Below are positions 1-4,647 of a stretch of 5,134 bases of DNA, one piece after another. The translations under genes were made by a program, and so were the position numbers. The notes below the pieces were generated by a model. The model did no database searches. It saw only the letters and a list, made by a program, of their open reading frames with translations, and was not told where the DNA came from. The stretch's first letter is position 1. Each line of letters begins with the position of its first letter. Origin of the DNA: Alphaproteobacteria bacterium (GTDB lineage Bacteria > Pseudomonadota > Alphaproteobacteria > CBDBCS01 > JAHZLG01); assembly GCA_022599995.1 (NCBI GenBank), contig JAHZLG010000184.1, forward strand, positions 1 through 5,134, in the 5' to 3' direction.

Positions 1-20
1 CTACGCTGGGCTAACGTCAT
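1..20 (-). CDS. Possible 5' end of a further minus-strand gene (partial)
   Basis: An ATG (complement of 18-20) is preceded by AGGGG with a 5-base spacer, a good Shine-Dalgarno arrangement like those of the other genes here. Only six complete codons (MTLAQR) are inside the window, so the product cannot be identified. The gene would be read in the same direction as the riboflavin genes but lies beyond their terminator, so it would need its own promoter. Neighbours such as ribH or nusB would be natural candidates in an alphaproteobacterium, but nothing visible supports either. The start could equally be a chance match. Confidence 0.25.
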
Positions 21-30
21 GTCCACCCCT

Positions 31-50
31 GTGAACCATAGACGGTTAAC
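31..50. repeat. Short inverted repeat upstream of the possible gene at 20
   Basis: GTGAACC (31-37) and GGTTAAC (44-50) form a 7-base inverted repeat with one mismatch around a 6-base centre. It sits just upstream of the AGGGG ribosome-binding site of the possible gene starting at 20. It could be a dimeric operator or a small RNA hairpin; no known regulator site is recognised. Confidence 0.35.
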
Positions 51-69
51 AAACCCCACCCGCTGGCTC

Positions 70-97
70 AAGCAAAAGGGCACTTGCCCCTTGGCTT
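70..97. repeat. 12-bp stem hairpin in the intergenic region
   Basis: The arms 70-81 and 86-97 are complementary over 12 positions, with one mismatch and one G-T pair in the minus-strand RNA, around a 4-base loop (82-85). On the minus strand the descending arm contains TTTT, but no U-tract follows the stem. It may be a backup terminator downstream of the main one at 114-144, or a leader structure for a gene starting near 20. Confidence 0.45.
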
Positions 98-113
98 AGA
101 GTACGAGTGAGAA

Positions 114-144
114 AGAAAAAAAGCCTCCTGCATCGCACCGAGGC
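114..144 (-). terminator. Rho-independent terminator of the rib cluster
   Basis: Read on the minus strand, GCCTC (144-140) pairs with GAGGC (127-123). The 12-base middle part can add a TGC/GCA pairing around GAT. The stem is followed directly by seven T residues (122-116) and then CTTTC. The hairpin begins 8 bases after the ribBX stop codon, so it ends the transcript carrying ribBX. The plus-strand side has no T-run, so it acts in one direction only. Confidence 0.85.
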
Positions 145-152
145 GGGGGGTG

Positions 153-1322
153 CTAAGACAACGAACGGGTGGCGGCAATGCGCATCCCCAGTGCTTCGAG
201 GGCAGCCATCGCGCCCTGCCCCGACGAAGCCCCCGCCGACTTGTCCGAAGAATCGGTGTGAGTCAAAAGCTCGGCTTCGGTGATACCGACGTGCCGGAGA
301 ATCTGCGCCCCGATACCATAGGCACGCTGGCGCTGCTTCTGCGCACCGGGTCTCGCCTCGGCAGGGATTGCTTCGAGGATTGGCATCTCCCTCCGCCCAT
401 TGAGCAACACAACCGCCCCATAGTGCCCCGCCACCGCCCGGAGTGCCGCCTGTAATTCTCCGCCACTGTTCAGCACGTCGGTGATCATGTCGACTTGGTG
501 AATATGTACCCACGGCATCAACGACGATAACGCCGCTGGCGCCGACGCCGACGCCGATGACGATGGAGGGGTCTCAGGGGGGGAGCGAACAAAAGCATAG
601 TGCTCGGCGCCCTCGATCGTGTCGGTGAAGACGTGTGCCTCGAATGTCCCGGCGTCGAGGGTAATCGTCCGCTGCCCGACAAATGTCACGAGGGGGTCGT
701 GTTGCAGTCGCCACGCGATCAGGTCGGCAATTGTGCCGATGTTCAGGTCAAAACGTGCGACGAAGTCGACCAAGTCGTCGCGTCGCGCCATGCTCCCGTC
801 GGGTTTCATGATTTCGCAAATCACTGCGGCAGGGGAGAGCCCCGCCATCCGGGCGAGGTCAACCGAGGCCTCTGTATGCCCTGCCCTTTTCAGGGTGCCT
901 CCGGGGCGAGCAACCAGCGGAAACACGTGGCCGGGCGTTGTGATTGAATCGGGGGTTGCCTCACGCGCGATCGCGAGAGCAATCGTCTGGGCACGATCGT
1001 CTGCCGAGATACCCGTGGTGATCGTCGGGTGTCGCCCTTCGATCGATTCGGTGAAGGCTGTCCCCAACGACGAGGGGTGGCGCGGGGTCAGAGTCGCAAG
1101 CCCCAGCTGGCTGGCTTGCTGCTCGGTCAGTGCCAGGCAAACAAGGCCGCACGCCTGCTGTGCCATCATGGCGATCATCGACGGCGTCGCCATCTGTGCC
1201 GCCACGATCAGGTCGCCCTCGTTTTCACGATCTTCGTCATCGACCAAGACGATGGCACGTCCTTCGCGTATGTCATTGATCAACGTGGGAATGTCAGCCT
1301 TGATAGTGGCAAAATCGGACAA
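153..1322 (-). CDS. ribB: 3,4-dihydroxy-2-butanone-4-phosphate synthase with degenerate GTP cyclohydrolase II domain (RibBX-type)
   Basis: This 389-residue cytosolic enzyme converts ribulose 5-phosphate to formate and the four-carbon riboflavin precursor. Residues 1-205 form an intact DHBP synthase domain: the acidic metal/substrate motif DDEDRENEGD at 28-37, GHVFPL at 131-136, AGHTEASVDL at 147-156 (active-site His149) and ICEI at 168-171. From about 210 to 389 a GTP cyclohydrolase II-like fold remains recognisable (ELQAALRAVA at 289-298, YGIGAQIL at 335-342). However, the CLTGD...RCDCG zinc site is gone and there is no cysteine after Cys169, so GCH II activity is very unlikely. Residues 247-268 are a Ser/Ala/Pro-rich linker. 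The start is TTG; GGAG lies 8 bases upstream, and the first in-frame ATG (residue 44) would remove the active-site motif. It is the last gene before the terminator. Confidence 0.93.
   Translation of the reverse strand: MSDFATIKADIPTLINDIREGRAIVLVDDEDRENEGDLIVAAQMATPSMIAMMAQQACGLVCLALTEQQASQLGLATLTPRHPSSLGTAFTESIEGRHPTITTGISADDRAQTIALAIAREATPDSITTPGHVFPLVARPGGTLKRAGHTEASVDLARMAGLSPAAVICEIMKPDGSMARRDDLVDFVARFDLNIGTIADLIAWRLQHDPLVTFVGQRTITLDAGTFEAHVFTDTIEGAEHYAFVRSPPETPPSSSASASAPAALSSLMPWVHIHQVDMITDVLNSGGELQAALRAVAGHYGAVVLLNGRREMPILEAIPAEARPGAQKQRQRAYGIGAQILRHVGITEAELLTHTDSSDKSAGASSGQGAMAALEALGMRIAATRSLS
519..584 (-). repeat. Low-complexity linker in ribBX with GCCGAC repeats and a G7 run
   Basis: This stretch encodes residues 247-268, rich in Pro, Ser and Ala. 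On the plus strand it contains GCCGAC twice and GCCGAT once in tandem (541-558), and a run of seven G (577-583, seven C in the mRNA). It lies inside the degenerate GCH II-like region, where the intact enzyme would lead into its zinc site. Confidence 0.6.
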
Positions 1323-1330
1323 GGTTGGGG

Positions 1331-1334
1331 CTCC
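1331..1334 (-). promoter_or_regulatory. Ribosome-binding site that supports the ribBX TTG start
   Basis: GGAG on the minus strand, 8 bases upstream of the TTG at 1322. It is the reason for taking TTG as the initiation codon; upstream the frame runs to a stop at 1404-1406 without an ATG. Confidence 0.65.
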
Positions 1335-1454
1335 GGCAGAGTGATGCGAGGGAGATTGGGGGACGAGAATTAGAGGGAGAAGGGCACCCCCCTGCGCCGA
1401 CCCTTAAGAAGGCCGGTGGGGACAAGGCGACTGCAAATTGGGGGTTATGATGAC

Positions 1455-1493
1455 AAAAAGCAACACGGCATCGCAACGACAAGCAGCGTGCTG
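1455..1493 (-). terminator. Weak terminator or attenuator-like hairpin between ribE and ribBX
   Basis: On the minus strand CAGCACG (1493-1487) can pair with CGTGTTG (1467-1461), seven base pairs including one G-T, with a 19-base loop, followed by CTTTTTG. The loop is long and the T-run only five, so efficiency would be low. If functional, it would reduce ribBX expression relative to ribD and ribE. Confidence 0.3.
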
Positions 1494-1556
1494 GCATGCA
1501 ATCCTATTGTTGTGCCACGCAGTCCTGTTTCCCCCCTTGCCCGGGCAGAGGGCAAT

Positions 1557-2474
1557 TTAGGGGTAGCCGCGCTCCTCGGCGAGCGCGCTGTCGCTCAGGT
1601 CTTCGCCGTGAATTTGCTCAAGCTCATCAATCTTGGCACTCAGCGACTTCACGGCCGCCACGGCGTAACGGGCAAAGACATCCACCTCAATGTTCACGGG
1701 ATCGCCAACTTCCAATCGGTTCAAGAAGGTCTTTGCCAGCGTTTGCGGGATCAGGTTTACCGAGAACACGGCTCCCTCGATGGCATTGACCGTCAGCGAC
1801 ACGCCATCAACGGCGATGCTCCCTTTGCGGCTAACGAATTGGGTCAGGTCTGGATCGCCGAGCCTAAAACGAAACACCTGGCTCGCGAGGGTATCGAATT
1901 GTTGTCGTGCGGCGGCGTAGGGGGTTAGCGGGTGTTGTTCGGCGTCCTCCGATGGGACGCTTGCCTCAGCGGCTTTGGGGGCAATGCTGTCGCGTGCCAG
2001 CAAGGTGGCGGTGCCGTCAACGTGTCCGAGCACAAAATGCCCGTCCAGAGGGTTCGACGCGGTCATGGCAGGCTCAAGATGCACCCGACTGCCAACCTGC
2101 CACTGCTTCGTGCACGCGCGCGTTTCGGGTGATGTCTGTACGGCAAACACCGTTTCGGTTACGTTTTCCTGCTTGTGCTCCGCTTGGCTGATTTCGGCTT
2201 CCATTGCACGGTTGTCGGCTTCCATTGCAAGGCTGTCGGCTTCGATTGCAAGGCTGTCGGCACCCATTGCACGGCTGTCGGCACCGTCAGCGGTGTCGCC
2301 TACAAGGGCGTTTTCGTGGCAAGCAATAACGGTCAGGCACACCCCATCGACCGCAACGGAGGCACCCACCGGAAGCACCGGAAATGACCGTGCCGCAATG
2401 GTCTGGATGTGATCGGGTTGCGTTGCATCGATGGCCGTCACCGTCCCAAGGTGGCGAATTAACCCTGTAAACAT
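1557..2474 (-). CDS. ribE: Riboflavin synthase (alpha subunit type) with repeat insertions
   Basis: This enzyme dismutates two 6,7-dimethyl-8-ribityllumazine molecules to riboflavin and the pyrimidine precursor. Both lumazine-binding barrels are present: MFTG at the N-terminus and VDGVCLTV at 42-49 (Cys46) in the first, then GHFVLGHVDG at 145-154, KGSIAVDGVSLTVN at 217-230, VNLIPQTL at 239-246 and VNIEVDVFARY at 260-270 in the second. Residues matching the E. coli catalytic Ser146 and Asp185 are seen as Ser226 and Asp265. At 305 residues it is about 90-100 longer than usual because of insertions at about 59-104 (heptad repeats) and 162-197 (Ala/Glu/Pro-rich). The ATG start lies 4 bases after the ribD stop. 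Its AAGG site (2482-2485) directly precedes the ribD TGA, suggesting translational coupling. The E. coli equivalent is named ribC or ribE depending on nomenclature. Confidence 0.95.
   Translation of the reverse strand: MFTGLIRHLGTVTAIDATQPDHIQTIAARSFPVLPVGASVAVDGVCLTVIACHENALVGDTADGADSRAMGADSLAIEADSLAMEADNRAMEAEISQAEHKQENVTETVFAVQTSPETRACTKQWQVGSRVHLEPAMTASNPLDGHFVLGHVDGTATLLARDSIAPKAAEASVPSEDAEQHPLTPYAAARQQFDTLASQVFRFRLGDPDLTQFVSRKGSIAVDGVSLTVNAIEGAVFSVNLIPQTLAKTFLNRLEVGDPVNIEVDVFARYAVAAVKSLSAKIDELEQIHGEDLSDSALAEERGYP
2194..2298 (-). repeat. 21-bp tandem repeat (about 4 copies plus a degenerate fifth) inside ribE
   Basis: Four 21-base units run head to tail at 2194-2214, 2215-2235, 2236-2256 and 2257-2277, each beginning TCGGC and sharing ATTGCA; a decayed fifth unit starts at 2278. 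They differ at only a few positions. The period is seven codons, so copy-number change keeps the frame. The encoded peptides are variants of ADSLAME and ADSRAMG at about residues 65-92, likely helical and surface-exposed, in a loop of the first barrel. Confidence 0.9.
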
Positions 2475-2478
2475 ACCG

Positions 2479-3762
2479 TCACCTTAAGACATGGGGGTGA
2501 AGAAGATCAATCATTTCGTCCTGTTGCCGGGTGCCGTCGGGATGAACGCCTTCGAGGTGCGAGGCTGCGGGGGACACGGCGAAGGTGCGCCGGTCGATGA
2601 CTTGCCACGCAGGCGCAGTCGGGAGAGACGCCGGTTCTTCCGCCAGCATCCGTCGGCTTTCTCGGCCATCCCCGGGGGGGAGACCATCCCCGGGGGGAAG
2701 ACCGTCCCCGGGTGAGACAGCAGGGGCAAGCTGGGCAGTGTGCAGCACAACCCCAAGCCGGGCAATACCGCCGGCGTATCCGTTGGCCAACTCCTTGTCG
2801 GCGCGCAACACTATCAGCCGGTCGATCATCCCCGCATCGTGAAGTGCGGCTGCGATTCGAGCCCCCGCTTCGACCAACACCGCTTGGACGTCGCTGTACG
2901 CGTAGAGGTTTTGCAGGGTCGCCACGATGTCGCGTTCCCCGTGCTCTGCCACGAACACCTTGGGCGAGTCGTCCGTCAGTCCTGCAAGTCGGACATTCAG
3001 GCGCGGGTTGTCGCTCTTCCAGGTTTGTGCCCCCACCAGCACCGCATCGTGCTGGCGACGCAGCGCATGGACATAGTGCTGGGCATAGTGCCCGGTGATC
3101 GCCGTGCGCTGCGGCACGCCAGCCCTAAGGGAGGCGATGCTGCCGTTGCGGTCACAAGCGATCTTCACGGTGACAAAGGGACGGTGGCGTTGGCGAGTGA
3201 CCAAGTGGCTGGCGTGATGCAGGCGCAGCTGCCACACCAAATGGGCAACCTCGGGATCACGGCTTTCCCGGCCGGGTTGCTCGAGGCACTCGACTTCTAA
3301 TCCGTGCTCTGCGCCCTGCGCGGCAAGCATGGCGATGCCTTGTCCCTGGGTACGGTGGTCGGGGTCGCGCAACCCGACGACGACGCGTCGCAACCGATGC
3401 GATGCCGCCAGCAGCAAGAGGGTCTCAACACACGGACGCGGGTGGCGGTCATGGGCGCACGGTTCAAGGGTGACATAGGCGGAAAGGGTCACCGAGGAAT
3501 CCGATGTAAGCCGGTCTGCCAAGCTAGGGTTTGCTTGGATTTGTGCCGCGGCTCTCTCTTCGGCATGCGGGCGTCCGAATCGGGCGGTCGCCGTCTTGGC
3601 CAAAACGATGCCGTGGGAATCAACAAGGACGCACCCCACCGCGGGGTTCGCCCCGGTCAACCCTGCATGCTGCTGTGCGGCATACAAGGCAAGCCGCATC
3701 ATTCGCGTGTCGGAGGAATGAGGCGGGTTGCCACTGCTGGCTATGGCTGTGTTTGTCGTCAT
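2479..3762 (-). CDS. ribD: Bifunctional riboflavin deaminase/reductase RibD
   Basis: RibD carries out the second and third steps of the pyrimidine branch: deamination of the diaminopyrimidine phosphate, then NADPH-dependent reduction of the ribosyl side chain. The N-terminal deaminase (about 21-165) has the zinc/catalytic motif HAE at 66-68 and PC-x7-PC with Cys102 and Cys111, plus NPAVGCVLV at 39-47. The reductase (about 195-400) shows VTVKIACDRNGSIA at 197-210, AVLVGAQTW at 240-248, DNPRLNVR at 251-258 and VLVEAG at 295-300. The segment between the last two motifs is shorter than I expect, and a PGDGLP repeat insertion lies near 351-366. Total length is 427 against roughly 360-380. The ATG has AGGG (3769-3772) 6 bases upstream, and the gene begins 15 bases after the Nudix stop. 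Met21 or Met22 would be closer to the usual start but lacks this support. Confidence 0.94.
   Translation of the reverse strand: MTTNTAIASSGNPPHSSDTRMMRLALYAAQQHAGLTGANPAVGCVLVDSHGIVLAKTATARFGRPHAEERAAAQIQANPSLADRLTSDSSVTLSAYVTLEPCAHDRHPRPCVETLLLLAASHRLRRVVVGLRDPDHRTQGQGIAMLAAQGAEHGLEVECLEQPGRESRDPEVAHLVWQLRLHHASHLVTRQRHRPFVTVKIACDRNGSIASLRAGVPQRTAITGHYAQHYVHALRRQHDAVLVGAQTWKSDNPRLNVRLAGLTDDSPKVFVAEHGERDIVATLQNLYAYSDVQAVLVEAGARIAAALHDAGMIDRLIVLRADKELANGYAGGIARLGVVLHTAQLAPAVSPGDGLPPGDGLPPGDGRESRRMLAEEPASLPTAPAWQVIDRRTFAVSPAASHLEGVHPDGTRQQDEMIDLLHPHVLR
2666..2719 (-). repeat. 18-bp tandem repeat (3 copies) inside ribD
   Basis: Three 18-base units at 2666-2683, 2684-2701 and 2702-2719 each start CCATCCCCGGGG or the close variant CCGTCCCCGGGT. 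They carry G runs of 7 and 6 in the first two copies. The six-codon period encodes PGDGLP repeats at about residues 351-366 of RibD, in the C-terminal part of the reductase. Confidence 0.9.
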
Positions 3763-3777
3763 GATCGGCCCTGCCGC

Positions 3778-4590
3778 CTACATAAATTCGCGAAGCATGG
3801 CCAGCAATGGCGCATTGGCAGCCGGCATGGCGACCTGATTGAGCTGGTTGCGCGCCACCCATTTTATGGGCTGTCCCTCTTTGCCGTAGGGGTCGCCCTC
3901 CCAGACTCGACACCCGTAGAGCAGCATAAGCCGTAACGGCGAACTCTCATTTTTGTCGCTGTTGTTGTCGCTGTTGTCGTTGCGGTCACCGTTGCTGTTA
4001 CTCGTGCTAACGTTGCCGTTGTCGTTGTCGTCGCGGTCACCGTTGCGGTGATTGCCTCCGCTAATATGACTGGTGCGTTCAAGGCGGTCACCCCGATTGC
4101 CCCCACCGTCTTGGTGAGCAACACCTTCGTTGCCATGATGGCGACGAGGCATTTCCCCGGGTTGATACCCTGTTGGGAACGAGCCATTCCCTGCTGTGGC
4201 GAAGGTGATGGGGGCGAAGCACGCTTGGTCGGTCGTGATGCCCAGCTCCTCGTAAAGCTCGCGTTGCAGGGCATGGACGGGCGACTCGGCAAGCGGCAAT
4301 GCGCCACCGATTCGCTCGCTCGCCGCCCATGCGCCCTCGGCCGAGGGTGTCCCCCCACCTCGTGGCCTGTCGCCCCCGTTTCCCCCCAAGACAACCTTAC
4401 CCCCGGGGAATCCCCACAACCCCGAGAATGATTCGTGCTGACGACGCTGCGTCAACAGGACGTGCCCTGCCGAAGAGATCAATGCCGCCAGGACAATCAA
4501 TTTCATGGGATAAGACCATACCGAAGTCTGCACACAAGACCGCTCACAAGACCGCTCATCGGTGGGCACTGCCTCCGCACGCGACACCAC
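3778..4590 (-). CDS. MutT-like Nudix hydrolase with low-complexity insertions
   Basis: Nudix enzymes hydrolyse nucleoside diphosphate-X compounds; MutT relatives clean oxidised dNTPs. Typical MutT signatures are LLTQRR (45-50), GLWGFPGGKV (57-66), RELYEELGI (110-118) and the C-terminal YGCRVWEGDPYGKEGQPIKW (225-244). A full Nudix pattern G-x5-E-x7-REUxEExGU is satisfied with Gly96, Glu102 and Arg110-Ile118, but about 30 residues (67-97) separate it from FPGGKV, where the box normally begins. A second insertion (about 135-216) is Asn/Asp/Gly-rich. Relatives have about 130-140 residues. The start is uncertain. GTG at 4590 has AAGG 6 bases upstream (4597-4600), but ATG at 4506 (residue 29) matches the usual family start without a clear ribosome-binding site. 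The gene follows nrdB by 57 bases and precedes ribD by 15, so it is probably cotranscribed. Substrate unproven. Confidence 0.85.
   Translation of the reverse strand: MVSRAEAVPTDERSCERSCVQTSVWSYPMKLIVLAALISSAGHVLLTQRRQHESFSGLWGFPGGKVVLGGNGGDRPRGGGTPSAEGAWAASERIGGALPLAESPVHALQRELYEELGITTDQACFAPITFATAGNGSFPTGYQPGEMPRRHHGNEGVAHQDGGGNRGDRLERTSHISGGNHRNGDRDDNDNGNVSTSNSNGDRNDNSDNNSDKNESSPLRLMLLYGCRVWEGDPYGKEGQPIKWVARNQLNQVAMPAANAPLLAMLREFM
3943..4188 (-). repeat. Asn/Asp/Gly-rich low-complexity insertion in the Nudix gene
   Basis: This region encodes roughly residues 135-216, a hydrophilic, probably disordered block. It contains many GTTGTCG-like units on the plus strand, and a 14-base exact repeat GCGGTCACCGTTGC at 3982-3995 and 4033-4046. 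The 51-base offset gives two related 17-residue segments, beginning NGDRDDNDNG and NGDRNDNSDN. It interrupts the loop before the last conserved strand (LMLLYGCRVWEG). Confidence 0.8.
4300..4392 (-). repeat. Gly-rich insertion inside the Nudix box, with two C6 runs
   Basis: Encodes about residues 67-97, between FPGGKV and the Glu of the Nudix box. It is rich in Gly, Arg and Ala and includes C runs at 4351-4356 and 4382-4387 on the plus strand. In MutT relatives this loop is only three or four residues long. Confidence 0.65.
4533..4556. repeat. 12-bp direct repeat at the Nudix gene 5' end
   Basis: CACAAGACCGCT occurs twice head to tail (4533-4544 and 4545-4556), exact. If the GTG start at 4590 is used, it encodes the ERSCERSC sequence at residues 13-20; if the ATG at 4506 is used, it lies in the leader. 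Confidence 0.85.
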
Positions 4591-4596
4591 ACAGAG

Positions 4597-4600
4597 CCTT
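4597..4600 (-). promoter_or_regulatory. Ribosome-binding site candidate for the Nudix GTG start
   Basis: AAGG on the minus strand, 6 bases before GTG at 4590. It favours the longer form of the Nudix protein, against the family-based preference for ATG at 4506. Confidence 0.4.
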
Positions 4601-4647
4601 ACCTGTGATTGATAGCCTGACCGCCTGCCCGCGTGCCGTTTGTTGCC

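Larger units (their letters stand above)
1323..1556. other. 234-base intergenic region between ribE and ribBX
   Basis: This is the only sizeable gap inside the rib cluster. On the minus strand it holds a small hairpin right after the ribE stop (TTGCCC/GGGCAA, loop of 7), a terminator-like hairpin at 1455-1493, and a pyrimidine-rich stretch leading to the ribBX ribosome-binding site. I looked for the FMN riboswitch (RFN element): a CCCCACCGGC resemblance near 1411-1420 is present, but the other conserved blocks, including the AGTCxGGATG segment, are not. I see no convincing sigma-70 promoter. A 67-codon minus-strand frame (1294-1497) overlaps the ribBX start in another frame and has no recognisable family. 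Confidence 0.6.

Noticed and set aside
19..99. Plus-strand 26-codon open frame (MSTPVNHRR...)
   Set aside because: Too short, overlaps both inverted repeats, and has no ribosome-binding site or known relative.
46..513. Minus-strand 155-codon frame running past the ribBX stop and terminator
   Set aside because: It is an out-of-frame reading of the ribBX 3' part and crosses the terminator hairpin; Cys/Arg/Gly-rich with no family resemblance.
611..1060. Similar stretches near 611-632 and 1038-1058 (GATCG...TCGGTGAAG)
   Set aside because: They encode FTDTIEG and FTESIEG, each expected at its place in the two halves of RibBX/RibBA-type proteins; shared family motifs, not a DNA repeat.
619..1344. 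Plus-strand 241-codon open frame
   Set aside because: Exactly antisense to the ribBX DHBP synthase domain, no family motif, Ser/Arg-rich composition typical of an antisense shadow at this GC content.
1323..1460. FMN riboswitch (RFN element)
   Set aside because: Only a short CCCCACCGGC resemblance is present; the remaining conserved RFN segments could not be found on the minus strand by eye.
2194..2277. CRISPR-like array
   Set aside because: The repeats are directly contiguous without spacers and lie inside the ribE reading frame, so this is a coding minisatellite.
2740..3936. Two adjoining plus-strand open frames (2740-3300 and 3304-3936) antisense to ribD and the Nudix gene
   Set aside because: They mirror clear coding sequence on the other strand, show no recognisable domain and have no convincing ribosome-binding site.
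3864..4394. Minus-strand 176-codon frame with long Thr-rich runs
   Set aside because: It is the alternative-frame translation of the low-complexity insertions of the Nudix gene; the Nudix frame has the conserved motifs.
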